DNA of 33,723 nt from Candidatus Aenigmatarchaeota archaeon. Its GTDB lineage: Archaea; Aenigmatarchaeota; Aenigmatarchaeia; GW2011-AR5. The notes under the pieces were generated by a model that was not told the origin of the DNA, ran no database searches, and worked only from the letters and a program-made list of their open reading frames with translations. Shown piece by piece: positions 1-7,181 of this stretch. The stretch spans positions 192,210-225,932 of the forward strand of contig JACPAG010000002.1 in NCBI GenBank assembly GCA_016180945.1. The letters are read 5' to 3'. The translations under genes and the position numbers were made by a program. How positions within the stretch are numbered: the first letter of the stretch is position 1; each line of letters starts with the position of its first letter.

Positions 1-179
1 TTGAAGAGGGGATCCACAGCGAAAAGGAAAAAGCCGTTCTGGAATCCCTGACATCCATGACACTCAGGTTTATAGAAGAGGGCAGGGAAAAATATGTGGA
101 AATAAGGGGCATGGGTTCCGAACAACGTAGCGCTTACGAAGTCCGCGACGGAAAATTAACGTTTATGCAACTGGCATAG
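1..179 (+). CDS. KaiC/RAD55-like ATPase, C-terminal fragment
   Basis: This is the last 58 codons of a gene that begins before the window; the frame opens at base 3 and ends with TAG at 177-179. The peptide contains EEGIHSEKEKAVLESLTS followed by a beta-rich tail (EKYVEIRG, SAYEVRDGKLTF). It aligns well with the C-terminus of the complete ATPase at 645-1280 (EEGVHDSKQLSLLESLTD), so the two are paralogues. The Walker motifs lie outside the window, so activity cannot be judged. The downstream membrane-protein gene starts 8 bases after the stop, with an AGGTGA ribosome-binding site overlapping this stop, so the two are probably co-translated. Assignment to the RecA-superfamily KaiC/RAD55 group rests on the paralogue. 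Confidence 0.75.
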   Translation, partial: EEGIHSEKEKAVLESLTSMTLRFIEEGREKYVEIRGMGSEQRSAYEVRDGKLTFMQLA

Positions 180-187
180 GTGAGCAG

Positions 188-481
188 ATGGTTTCAGTAC
201 TTTCGCTGGTTTTTGATTTCACGTCAATGATAGTGCTTTCAGTTTCTTCGGCCTTTATTGTTTACATGTTGTACAGGCATTTTAGGGGCATCAAAATACC
301 GCATTTCTGGATTTATTTTTTGGTGGGGTTCTTTTTGCTTTCAATTCACAGCTTTCTTGCAAATGCGTTTCCTGAGGAGCCTTATCTTACATTCAGCATG
401 CTACTTAAGCTCGTTGCAAACGCGCTGATATTTCTGGCCATTTATTCCCTGTACAAAAGATTAGCTCCGGCACCTCTTTAG
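188..481 (+). CDS. Small three-helix membrane protein (module copy 1)
   Basis: A 97-residue protein with three predicted membrane helices, roughly residues 3-28, 40-60 and 70-90. The short loop after helix 1 carries the motif YRHFRGIKIPHFWIYFL. A second copy of this protein lies at 1277-1603 with the matching motif LKHFRGMALPAHWVYYL, so the family signature is HFRG, two to three residues, P, then an aromatic-rich helix start. I do not recognise a named family. Each copy directly follows a KaiC/RAD55-like ATPase, which suggests the ATPase acts with or is recruited by this membrane partner. The AGGTGA site at 178-183 supports this start. It is followed by a large palindromic element at 501-591. 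Confidence 0.8.
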   Translation: MVSVLSLVFDFTSMIVLSVSSAFIVYMLYRHFRGIKIPHFWIYFLVGFFLLSIHSFLANAFPEEPYLTFSMLLKLVANALIFLAIYSLYKRLAPAPL

Positions 482-500
482 ATTGTATCCAATCAACAAA

Positions 501-591
501 TGATGGTCGGTGTGAGGAGTATGGTGTGTTCACCATACTCCTAACGTTTGACCTATATGCCAACAGGCATATAGGTCTACACCGACCATCA
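501..591. repeat. Three-way-junction palindromic element
   Basis: A perfect 13-bp outer stem (TGATGGTCGGTGT at 501-513 with its complement at 579-591) encloses two perfect 12-bp hairpins. They are AGGAGTATGGTG 515-526 with 531-542 (loop TGTT) and GACCTATATGCC 550-561 with 566-577 (loop AACA). Single strands would fold as a T-shaped three-way junction with almost no unpaired bases. The same architecture with unrelated stem sequence occurs at 7580-7676. It lies between the stop of the membrane-protein gene and the promoter of the next ATPase gene, so it could act as a terminator, but it is much larger than needed. Non-autonomous mobile origin is an inference. Confidence 0.9.
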
Positions 592-615
592 TACTCAGAA
601 TGGACACAATTCCTC

Positions 616-629
616 TTTAAATTTTTAAA
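616..629 (+). promoter_or_regulatory. Archaeal TATA box for the ATPase gene at 645
   Basis: An A/T-only stretch (TTTAAATTTTTAAA) is centred about 23 bases before the ATG at 645. This is the spacing expected when transcription starts at or next to the start codon (leaderless mRNA). No ribosome-binding site precedes that ATG, which fits. Confidence 0.55.
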
Positions 630-644
630 CAACATAACTATAGA

Positions 645-1280
645 ATGGTTGGCATGGTACTGCATCTTCTCCCGGACAAGTCGACAGTCCTTGTCATAGG
701 ACCGCCGCGCAGCGAGAAGTCGATTCTGGCAAACCAGTTCCTCGTTGATGGCATAAAGAAAAACGAAGGCGTAGTCTATTTCATCACAAATAACTTCCCG
801 GAAAACGTCCTCGGCTCTGTTTTAAGCGCCTTTGACAAGGCTGCTATGACAATCATAGACTGCTACAGCACATACGCCGGCATTTCAAAGCCGAGCGAAG
901 AATTTATAATCCGTACCTCAGGCCCGTACGCACTAAATGAGATAAGCATAGCGCTCACAAAAGCCATGAAGTCCATGAAGCCGCCTATAAGGATAGTCTT
1001 CGATTCCTTGTCAACGCTTCTTTTGCACAACAAGCCTAACGAGATGGAGGAATTTCTGGAGATAAACATAGGCAAAATGAAGTCAAGAGGAGCGACAGCT
1101 CTGCTCATGGTCGAGGAAGGGGTTCATGATTCAAAGCAGTTGTCTTTGCTGGAGTCGCTGACCGACGCCACGCTTAAATTCAGCAGGGACGAAAAGTCAA
1201 TGGTTCTCAGCACGGTTGGTGAAGACAAGAAAATAAAGTATAAATTGGACAAAAATGAAATAATGGTAGATGATTCATGA
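645..1280 (+). CDS. KaiC/RAD55-like ATPase with altered Walker A
   Basis: A 211-residue RecA-superfamily protein. The P-loop reads GPPRSEKS (about residues 19-26), where the usual second glycine of GxxxxGK[ST] is glutamate (codon GAG); the lysine and serine are kept. A Walker B-like strand RIVFDSLS lies near residue 120, and the DCYSTYAG segment near residue 72 resembles archaeal KaiC/RAD55/FlaH-type proteins. No second domain or DNA-binding domain is visible. The protein is paralogous to the fragment at 1-179. Its stop overlaps the next gene's start (ATGA at 1277-1280), indicating translational coupling to the three-helix membrane protein. It sits beside a pilus locus on the other strand, so a role like FlaH is possible but only inferred. 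Nucleotide binding may be weakened by the G-to-E change. Confidence 0.8.
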   Translation: MVGMVLHLLPDKSTVLVIGPPRSEKSILANQFLVDGIKKNEGVVYFITNNFPENVLGSVLSAFDKAAMTIIDCYSTYAGISKPSEEFIIRTSGPYALNEISIALTKAMKSMKPPIRIVFDSLSTLLLHNKPNEMEEFLEINIGKMKSRGATALLMVEEGVHDSKQLSLLESLTDATLKFSRDEKSMVLSTVGEDKKIKYKLDKNEIMVDDS

Positions 1281-1603
1281 CACTGATAATAGTAGAATTT
1301 GTTTCAATGTTCTTCCTTATTTTAAGTTTGCTGCTGCTGTCGGCCGTCTTGTTAAAGCATTTCCGCGGTATGGCGCTGCCTGCCCACTGGGTCTACTATC
1401 TTGGAGCTTTTGCGCTGATAGCGATAAGCACCGCATTTACAAGATTGTTAAATGCGGATTTCAGTTCTGTGGACGTATGGCTGAGGTTTGCCGCAAACCT
1501 ATCCATTCTGCTGGGCTCTTATGAAATCTTCAGGCATTACGAGTCCAGGATTTCTTCTAAGCTGAAGAAAGCAAAGCCATTAAAGAAGAGAAGAAAACGG
1601 TAA
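1277..1603 (+). CDS. Small three-helix membrane protein (module copy 2)
   Basis: A 108-residue paralogue of the protein at 188-481, with helices near residues 3-25, 37-57 and 65-85 and the shared signature HFRG-MAL-P-HW-Y. It differs by a strongly basic cytoplasmic tail (KLKKAKPLKKRRKR) that the first copy lacks, so the two copies may contact different partners. It overlaps the preceding ATPase gene by four bases (ATGA). Function unknown; the conserved pairing with an ATPase is the main clue. Confidence 0.8.
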   Translation: MTLIIVEFVSMFFLILSLLLLSAVLLKHFRGMALPAHWVYYLGAFALIAISTAFTRLLNADFSSVDVWLRFAANLSILLGSYEIFRHYESRISSKLKKAKPLKKRRKR

Positions 1604-1839
1604 ACAGGAAGTGGAATTACAGTAGTCGCATAACAGAAAATTTAGTGGCATGACTATCTTAGCAACAATGAATATCTTGGATAAAAGAATCAGATAATTA
1701 TCATAGTAGATGGAACAATTATCTATTTTCAACTTCTTAGAAAATAGGATTTACTTTTTTAGTTTTTTAAGAAATTTTTCCATGTCCTTAGCGGCTTTTC
1801 TAATATTTCCTTTTCTTTTTCATGGGTTATTCCTCTTAA
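1604..1839. other. Intergenic gap between converging genes
   Basis: This 236-base A/T-rich gap separates the plus-strand ATPase module from the minus-strand pilin gene. It holds an imperfect inverted repeat (AGATAATTAT near 1690 with AATTATCT near 1720). The short plus-strand frame from 1710 runs into the pilin gene and lacks any support. On the minus strand, Lys-rich codons in two frames near 1755-1815 look coding-like, but no intact frame exists. Confidence 0.4.
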
Positions 1840-2277
1840 TTACTGAACCCTGCCAGTGCACGAAGCTGAGTCGCGGATGCCTGCTATCGTTGTTGTGTTG
1901 TAGATGACCGTTACAGTCACGCTGAACGGGTCGCCTGCAGCCTTTGTCGTCGGGTCGGCTGTTCCGTCTATTGTGGCTTTTTTGCCGGCCCCCACAGGGT
2001 TTGCCGGGTTTAGTGTTAATGCGCCCAAGTCCGTAGTATCAACAACCAAGTTAGTTATGGAAACGTCTTCCCTTCCATTCAGTACTTCTATAACATAATC
2101 CGTCGTGTTCATCTTCTGGTTCTGCCAGACAAAGTACTGGAACCCCGTGCACTTGGCCGAGGTATAGCTTGCCGGGTTCAGAACGCCTGACGCGTACAGC
2201 GCCGCGCCGACAACAACAATCACAAGCAGCGCCCAGCCGTACGTCATTAAATATTCTATCGCGCCCTGTCCCTTCAT
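1840..2277 (-). CDS. Type IV pilin-like protein, class III signal peptide
   Basis: A 145-residue secreted pilin-like protein. The N-terminus is a textbook archaeal class III signal peptide: MKGQ, then GAIEYLMTYGWALLVIVVVG, with the glutamate at +5 relative to the expected prepilin peptidase cut after Gln-4 or nearby. The rest is a beta-rich, Ala/Thr-rich ectodomain with two cysteines (one near residue 40, one near the end) that could form a disulfide, and several N-x-T/S sequons. The start at 2277 is chosen because it begins the signal peptide and is preceded by AGGAGAT; upstream codons in this frame are not coding. It has its own TATA box (2312-2323), separate from the pilus assembly genes, as expected for an abundant major pilin. 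Confidence 0.88.
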   Translation of the reverse strand: MKGQGAIEYLMTYGWALLVIVVVGAALYASGVLNPASYTSAKCTGFQYFVWQNQKMNTTDYVIEVLNGREDVSITNLVVDTTDLGALTLNPANPVGAGKKATIDGTADPTTKAAGDPFSVTVTVIYNTTTIAGIRDSASCTGRVQ

Positions 2278-2311
2278 GAGAAATCTCCTTTTTAATTTTA
2301 TTACTAAAGGT

Positions 2312-2323
2312 GGTATATAAAGG
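2312..2323 (-). promoter_or_regulatory. TATA box for the pilin gene
   Basis: The minus strand reads CCTTTATATACC, centred about 40 bases before the pilin ATG at 2277. A ribosome-binding site AGGAG lies between, so this promoter gives a short leader, unlike most others in the window. Confidence 0.55.
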
Positions 2324-2343
2324 TTGTTACATGGTGTTGCCCA

Positions 2344-2380
2344 AAAAGAAACCCATTGGCAGAGACAAGAGGTTTCTTTT
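2344..2380 (-). terminator. Hairpin after the platform gene; degenerate palindromic element
   Basis: A 10-bp stem (AAAAGAAACC at 2344-2353 with GGTTTCTTTT at 2371-2380) lies just past the likely true stop of the TadC-like gene (2387). On the minus strand the right arm contains a T-run, so it may terminate transcription. The stretch AAAAGAAACCCATTGGCA is nearly identical to the corresponding part of the three-way-junction element at 7580-7676 (AAAAGAAACCTATTGGCA). The flanks also retain weak outer-stem pairing, so this looks like a decayed copy of that element. Confidence 0.5.
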
Positions 2381-2386
2381 ACAGCA

Positions 2387-3288
2387 TCAAAGCCCGCTGA
2401 AAATTCCCGAGACAAACGAACGCACAAGAATGAATACAGCGAATGACAATACCAGAAGAACCGGGACGTATTTTACGCCTTCCTTTTCCCGTCAAATTCC
2501 GGAGTGACTGCCAAAGTTCCTCTGGCTATGTTTATGCCCTGTATGCCTGTTTCGGCCAGATTGAACTGGCTCATTTGCCTAGTCAGGACTTCGACAAGAA
2601 ACGTGGAGATTCCAAAAAGCAGCGGCGCGCCGAAACCGGCTGCAAAAAATATGAATATCCCGTACATCAGAACGTTTGCCTGAACCTCCCCCTTGACGAG
2701 TTTGGTGTTTTGTATATCCTCGGCCGTTTGTTCCAGCAAATCGCTTAATTCGCCGCCTGATTCAATGCCCTCGACTATGAGCCGCACTGTCCTGTCCAGT
2801 ACTTCGGATTTGATTCTTCTCGGTATTTCAAGCAGGGCGTATTTTATTTCCTTGCCGGAAAGGACTTGTTTTCCGGCTTTGGAAAGCTCCTTCTCCAGCG
2901 GCCCGAATTCCGGCCGGGCAGCCATCAGCAGCGCTCTTTCCGTTGTGATGCCGGCTTTCATGTTCATTGACATCAGAAGAAGCGCGTCCGGCAGTATGTT
3001 TTCCACAAATTTGCCTTTGGAATCCGCTGAAAAAGAAAGCCAGAAGTAGACGGTAATCTCAAACAGGAAGTAGCTTGTGAAAAACAAGACCATGAACGTA
3101 TCTGCCGCCATCGAAAACAATATCATCGCATTAAAAGCTGTCGCCAACGCTACGCCAAGACCAAAAAGCATGATAAAACCGATGAATTTTGCCGGGTCTA
3201 CCTTGGCGTCTATATACCTCAGCAAATCTTCATAGTTGTGCCTTATTCGCCTTGGAAGAATCTTCGCAACATAATCGTACATAAGCAT
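2387..3288 (-). CDS. TadC/FlaJ-type pilus platform protein, frameshifted at C-end
   Basis: A type II/IV secretion F-domain membrane protein, the inner-membrane platform of the pilus machine. The readable frame 3288-2473 (271 residues) has a basic N-terminal segment, a membrane pair near residues 30-75, a cytoplasmic helical domain with PDALLLMSMNMKAGITTERAL and ESGGELSDLLEQTAEDI, and a membrane helix near 225-245. It then stops after DGKRKA. In the -1 frame, translation continues as EGVKYVPVLLVLSFAVFI to a TGA at 2387-2389. That is the expected last membrane helix of the family. One extra base in the GGGAAAA run near 2484-2490 would restore the full protein of about 300 residues. Either an assembly indel, a real mutation or a -1 ribosomal shift is possible. 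It starts 9 bases after the previous TadC-like gene. Confidence 0.75.
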
Positions 3289-3296
3289 CACACCGT

Positions 3297-4022
3297 TCAG
3301 ACAATATTCGGTCTTCTGGATTTTATGAGCCCCAGGAACATGAACTGGAATATCACAAGAAAGGCGAGTATGAACCAGAACGTCGACTCGGAGAAGGACG
3401 CTCCTGAGAAAGACGACAAAACCATTAGAAATGTTATGCCCATCGACGGTATTATCACGGCTATCATCATGTAAACAAGCGTCAACGGATTCAGCTGGGA
3501 ACCATAACGCCTTATGGCTATTTTCTGTTCCGATGAAATGTTGTCTATTATGCTCTTCAGTATCGAGCCGACATCGCTGCCGGATTTGATGCCCGAAAAT
3601 ACCTTGAACGAGTCGGGTGCGAACTCGCCCAGCATCACCGCGATCCGGCGGAGGTGCACCGGGTTGAAGGCCGCGGAACACCACTAATGGGCCTCGGCGG
3701 ACTCGGATGCGATCTTCGGGATCACGGCTCCATGACCTCCATAAATAAGAAATACGGACACTGGAAAGCTTATCGACATGGCCTTTTCTGTTCCTAGTGA
3801 CAACATGAGGATCGTCATCGGCATGAAAACCAATAGGAATGTAAACAAAGACGTGAATATAGCGATGCTTATGTACTCCAGCTCGTCAAGATTGAAGCCG
3901 CCCTGCATCAGTTCAAGCCTTAGCGTCGGCGAAATTTTTGATATCGGCTCTGCCAGCCCGTAAAACCTCTTTGCAACTACCTTTGCCCTGTTCACAGGCA
4001 ACGGGCAGAATGGAATCCGCAT
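3297..4022 (-). pseudogene. TadC/FlaJ-type platform protein, interrupted by a GC-rich patch
   Basis: N-terminal half (from 4022): ISKISPTLRLELMQGGF, then membrane helices ending in FLIYGG. C-terminal half (to 3297): FKVFSGIKSGSDVGSILKSI, a conserved RRYGSQLNPLTLVYMMIAV membrane region and the tail SRRPNIV. Both are characteristic of archaeal TadC-type platform proteins. The two halves are in the same frame but are separated by a GC-rich stretch (3602-3736) containing an in-frame TAG at 3684-3686. The cytoplasmic segment normally found between them is missing, by my estimate about 60-90 residues. Start 4022 is preferred over 4046 because the ATG at 4046 lies inside the TATA box. The gene is broken as read; misassembly is a real alternative. 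Confidence 0.7.
3602..3736. other. GC-rich foreign-looking patch inside the platform gene
   Basis: About 135 bases of clearly higher GC (roughly 65 percent by eye against the mid-forties around it), with codons ending mostly in G or C, replace the central coding part of the TadC-like gene. The edges are sharp: AT-rich platform codons on both sides, GC-rich between. It reads through with no similarity to the family and carries the in-frame stop. Confidence 0.6.
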
Positions 4023-4044
4023 GCTATTAATTGAAATGGCGGGC

Positions 4045-4054
4045 ATATAAAATT
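4045..4054 (-). promoter_or_regulatory. TATA box before the first platform gene
   Basis: The minus strand reads AATTTTATAT, centred 27 bases before the ATG at 4022, the spacing for a leaderless transcript. It lies in the only sizeable gap (about 120 bases) of the pilus assembly genes, so the two platform genes can be transcribed apart from the ATPase. Confidence 0.5.
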
Positions 4055-4142
4055 AAAATTTTGATGTGTTAATTAAAGTCCTAAAGTGCGGAGTCAAGAA
4101 AAACTAAGTTCTGAAATGCATATCCATCCCAGAAATTCATTT

Positions 4143-5657
4143 TCAGTCTTCCCCTATCTTATCCATCGCCTTTTTAGGATCGGCATAATATTCCGAGACA
4201 ATTTTGCCCACGCTGTTTATTTCATTGACCTTGTTTTTCACCATCCAGTCAAGGATTTTCATCTTGTCGCTCATGTCGTTTATGATGTCCTTCGTGCTCA
4301 TGGCCGTGTGCATTTTCAGCGTATCAAAAACCCGCACGCACTCGTCATGCGCGACTATCTCGCCGCTGGGTTTTGAACGGTAAAGAACGTTGGGCTTGAG
4401 TATTATTTTTTCCCCGCTTTCGCCTGTCGGCAGTATCTCCGCCAGCTGGTAGAGCCTTCTTATGCCTTTGCGTCTGTCGCGGTACTGGACGGCTACGACG
4501 TGCAGTGCCTCCATCATCACCTCGGGCAGGTTTATCGGCGGGTTGGTCATCCTTCTTAATACCTGGTCTACCGTGTCCGCATGTAGCGTGGCATAGACGC
4601 TGTGCCCTGTGAGCATCGCTTCGAAAAGCACTTCAGCCTGGTCCGCCTTTCTTATCTCGCCGACAACTATTCTATCCGGCCGCATTCTTAGTGAGTTTAC
4701 CATCAAGTCAAGCATATCCACGTTGCCTCTTCCCTCCGGATTAGGCTGCCTCGTCGTTAACGGTATCCAGTGAAGAAAATCCGGTAATTGAAGTTCCCGC
4801 GTATCCTCTATCGAGATTATTCTGTGATTTGGCTGAATAAACGGCATCAGTGAATTTAGAAGCGACGTTTTTCCTGAAGACGTGCCGCCGGCAATTATCA
4901 TGTTTAGTTCGTATTGAATGCAAAGCCACAGAAATGCAGCCGACTCGGGATTTAGCGTCCTGTTCTCGATAAAATCCGTTATAGTCCACGGCTTTCTTGC
5001 AAACTTCCGTATAGTCAGAGTATTCCCTTTTGTCGAAACCGGAAAAAGCGTTGCGTTAGCCCGGTCGCCTGTAACAAGATGCGCATCCAGCAGCGGTTCC
5101 AGCGTAGTTATCTGCCTTCCAACACGCCTGGCAATGATGCTGGAATAGTTCTGTATCTGCTTCTCGTCTTTCAGGCTTATGTTTGTCTTGAGCCACCCGA
5201 AATTCTTGTGGTAAACCCAGACAGGCTCCTTTGCCGAATTTATGGCTATCTCTTCTAAATCCGGGTCGGCCAGGAGAATTTCCAACTCTCCGAGCCCTAC
5301 CATTTCATAGATCAGGGAATTTATCAGCAGCCCCTTGGTCTTTTCATCCAGCCCAGGGATTTTTTTGTTTATTATCAGCTCGGCCCTTTTTTTGAAATCG
5401 TTTTTGATCTTCGTTATGGCAGAAGAATCAAAGATTTCTTCCATGCCTATCTTTGAGTCCTTAAGCAAATCCTCTCTCATAGAATCCATCAGCGCGATGC
5501 TCGCCTTGCTCATTTCAGGCGAAGCAACCTTGTACAATGAAACAAAATCCTCGCCGCCGACTATCCTGACCTGCATCTTTGTGTCGTCTAGTTGTATATT
5601 GTAAGTTTTCAGGATCATCTGTGACACCTGTTTAGAATATTTGCCTGCCTTATCCAA
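4143..5657 (-). CDS. Type IV pilus/secretion ATPase, FlaI/TadA/GspE family
   Basis: A 504-residue hexameric-type secretion ATPase that powers pilus assembly. An N-terminal helical domain (about 1-210) precedes the RecA-like core. Motifs in order: Walker A GGTSSGKTS (257-265), Asp box IEDTREL (283-289), Walker B with RPDRIVVGEIR (326-336), and His box TLHADT (357-362). All catalytic residues are present and the length matches the family. Arginines at RKFARKPW (217-224) and LRMRPDR fit the archaeal FlaI/TadA type. Its start directly abuts the stop of the upstream coiled-coil gene (5657/5658). The two TadC-like platform genes lie downstream, so ATPase and platform are encoded together. Archaellum versus adhesive pilus cannot be settled by this gene alone; absence of FlaH/FlaG-like genes in the operon favours a pilus. 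Confidence 0.93.
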   Translation of the reverse strand: MDKAGKYSKQVSQMILKTYNIQLDDTKMQVRIVGGEDFVSLYKVASPEMSKASIALMDSMREDLLKDSKIGMEEIFDSSAITKIKNDFKKRAELIINKKIPGLDEKTKGLLINSLIYEMVGLGELEILLADPDLEEIAINSAKEPVWVYHKNFGWLKTNISLKDEKQIQNYSSIIARRVGRQITTLEPLLDAHLVTGDRANATLFPVSTKGNTLTIRKFARKPWTITDFIENRTLNPESAAFLWLCIQYELNMIIAGGTSSGKTSLLNSLMPFIQPNHRIISIEDTRELQLPDFLHWIPLTTRQPNPEGRGNVDMLDLMVNSLRMRPDRIVVGEIRKADQAEVLFEAMLTGHSVYATLHADTVDQVLRRMTNPPINLPEVMMEALHVVAVQYRDRRKGIRRLYQLAEILPTGESGEKIILKPNVLYRSKPSGEIVAHDECVRVFDTLKMHTAMSTKDIINDMSDKMKILDWMVKNKVNEINSVGKIVSEYYADPKKAMDKIGED

Positions 5658-6344
5658 TTACTCTTCCGTGATGGTCTTTTTCCTCATCTCTGGTTTGCCC
5701 ATCGCCGGGTAGTGCAGCTCTATCAAGCCGTGATTTTCCAGGATCTTGGCCCATTCCTCTATCCGGGCTTCGAAAACCCCAAACCTTTTTGCGGCGTCTG
5801 ATATTTTGATTTTGCCGTTTTTCATTACAAGCTCGAACAAATCGTCGATGGGCGTTTTTGTTTCGCCGTTGCCCTCGGTTACTGCATCCTTGATTTGCTC
5901 AATGAAATCTTCCTTTTCCGTTTTTTTCCCTGTTTCTTTGTCGTCTTCAACCAAATCCTCCAATGCCGCTTTCTGGATTAGTTCTGCGTTTTCTTTAACC
6001 GTTCTGTGAAGCGGCATGAGAAGCCTTTCACGTATGTCTTTCTTCAGCCTTGTCCTGTCTACAGGTATGCTCCTTATAAGCTCCTTGTGCTTTTCTATCA
6101 AAAAATTCCTGTCAGCTTCGAGTTCGTTTTTCTCTTTCTGCACCTTTCCCATGACGTCTTTCAGTACCTTGAAAGAGTCTCCAAGGTCGCGTATCTGCTC
6201 TTTCGTTCTTTGCTTCAGCTCTTTCACGTCCTGGTCCAGCTGGTTTTCCAGCTCCTCTATCCGCTTTTCCAGCTCTTTGACCTTGTCTTCCCTGTCAGAT
6301 TTTTTTGCAAACATATACCCCACACTTCGTGTGTCGTATCCCAT
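5658..6344 (-). CDS. Coiled-coil protein with C-terminal winged-helix
   Basis: A 228-residue soluble protein. Residues about 15-85 form a strong charged coiled coil (KVKELEKRIEELENQLDQ and onward), followed by an acidic linker. The last 70 residues (DDLFELVMKNGKIKISDAAKRFG, LENHGLIELHYPAM) look like a winged helix-turn-helix. I do not recognise a named family. It lies inside the pilus operon, directly abutting the ATPase gene, so it probably regulates or scaffolds the ATPase rather than acting as a general transcription factor. Met-11 (base 6314) is an alternative start: a TATA-like sequence at 6345-6356 sits 36 bases before it, and the first ten codons overlap a small palindrome (CACACTTCGTGTG). 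If transcription is only through the operon, the first Met is equally possible. Confidence 0.75.
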   Translation of the reverse strand: MGYDTRSVGYMFAKKSDREDKVKELEKRIEELENQLDQDVKELKQRTKEQIRDLGDSFKVLKDVMGKVQKEKNELEADRNFLIEKHKELIRSIPVDRTRLKKDIRERLLMPLHRTVKENAELIQKAALEDLVEDDKETGKKTEKEDFIEQIKDAVTEGNGETKTPIDDLFELVMKNGKIKISDAAKRFGVFEARIEEWAKILENHGLIELHYPAMGKPEMRKKTITEE

Positions 6345-6356
6345 GTTATATTTATG
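6345..6356 (-). promoter_or_regulatory. Possible internal TATA box in the pilus operon
   Basis: The minus strand reads CCATAAATATAA in the 15-base gap between two pilus-operon genes. It is too close to the first ATG (6344) but well placed for Met-11 at 6314. Weak evidence for an internal promoter. Confidence 0.3.
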
Positions 6357-6359
6357 GCA

Positions 6360-7181
6360 TTACGCCACCCTTACAGCATCTATCCTGCTGATGTTATATT
6401 CTCCGGCTGTGATATTTATACTTTGGTCGTTCAACGTTACGTAATTACTGCTCTGGCTAAAGAAAACGCTTGTTTTGACAAATGCCACGATGCTGTTCGT
6501 GTTGTTTATAACTAGCCTGCTATTCTCGCTTCCGCCTATGTAAATTTCTATGTTGCCCCCAGGAACCTTTATTGACAGCCTTGACGCAGAAGTTCTGCTC
6601 AGATTTTTCGAATCCGTGAAATCCGTCCCGGTTAAACCGCCAACGGTCACGTCAAAAGCTATGCCATTAGGATCTTCGTTTGTCGTGTTCCATGAAACAG
6701 GCGTCGCGCCTGTCCTGTTGATTGTTATGTTAATGCTGTACCTTGCCACGGTGCTTGCATTAGTCACTTCAATCGTTTCGTTCCCAAATCCTCTGGGATG
6801 ATAGTATATGGCTTGTGACGGCATCATTCTGAGCCCCAGATTAGGTGCAATGTTCAGACGCAAAAAAAAGTCAGACCTCGCTTCAGCGAAGTTCTTGAAA
6901 CTATTGATATTCTCCGGGAAACTTTTCGCGTTTGAGTTTGGCAGGTCCTCGATGAATACAACGGCGTTACTTGTTGTTCTCACATTTACAGCCTTGTCTA
7001 GAATTGTATGAAGCCCGTTTTCATATGACTTTATCTCGTCAATTATCCTGTCCGTCACGCCCATGCGCAGAACACTTGCAGAGCTTTCAAAATTTGATCG
7101 GAATAGAAGAAATGTAAAGCCGAGCAGTGTCAGTGACAGCAAAAGCACGATTACGCTGAAAAACATCCCCTTCATTTTCAT
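6360..7181 (-). CDS. Membrane-anchored extracellular pilus-locus protein
   Basis: A 273-residue protein with a short basic start (MKMKG) and one N-terminal membrane helix (about 6-27), followed by a large extracellular domain. The ectodomain begins with a helical stretch and then becomes beta-rich, with many N-x-S/T sequons (NETI, NAST, NITI, NRTG, NTTN, NLSR), as in glycosylated archaeal surface proteins. There is no clear class III cleavage motif with Glu at +5, so it may stay membrane-anchored as a minor pilus or tip component. It overlaps the upstream gene by four bases (ATGA-type), so it is part of the operon. Family unknown. Confidence 0.78.
   Translation of the reverse strand: MKMKGMFFSVIVLLLSLTLLGFTFLLFRSNFESSASVLRMGVTDRIIDEIKSYENGLHTILDKAVNVRTTSNAVVFIEDLPNSNAKSFPENINSFKNFAEARSDFFLRLNIAPNLGLRMMPSQAIYYHPRGFGNETIEVTNASTVARYSINITINRTGATPVSWNTTNEDPNGIAFDVTVGGLTGTDFTDSKNLSRTSASRLSIKVPGGNIEIYIGGSENSRLVINNTNSIVAFVKTSVFFSQSSNYVTLNDQSINITAGEYNISRIDAVRVA

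Noticed and set aside
1755..1818. Lys-rich peptide on the minus strand (MKKKRKY and KDMEKFLKKLKK in different frames)
   Set aside because: Needs two base insertions to make one frame; too short to support as a gene.
1710..1907. Plus-strand frame of 65 codons after the ATPase module
   Set aside because: It runs into the pilin gene on the other strand, lacks a promoter or ribosome-binding site, and is rich in Phe/Leu as expected from A/T-rich noncoding DNA.
2484..2490. Canonical programmed -1 slippery heptamer at GGGAAAA
   Set aside because: The reading phase is GGG AAA A, not G GGA AAA, so it is not a classical site; a homopolymer indel is simpler.
3684..3686. TAG as a pyrrolysine codon in the platform gene
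   Set aside because: TAG is an ordinary stop in several genes here, and this one lies in a foreign-looking patch.
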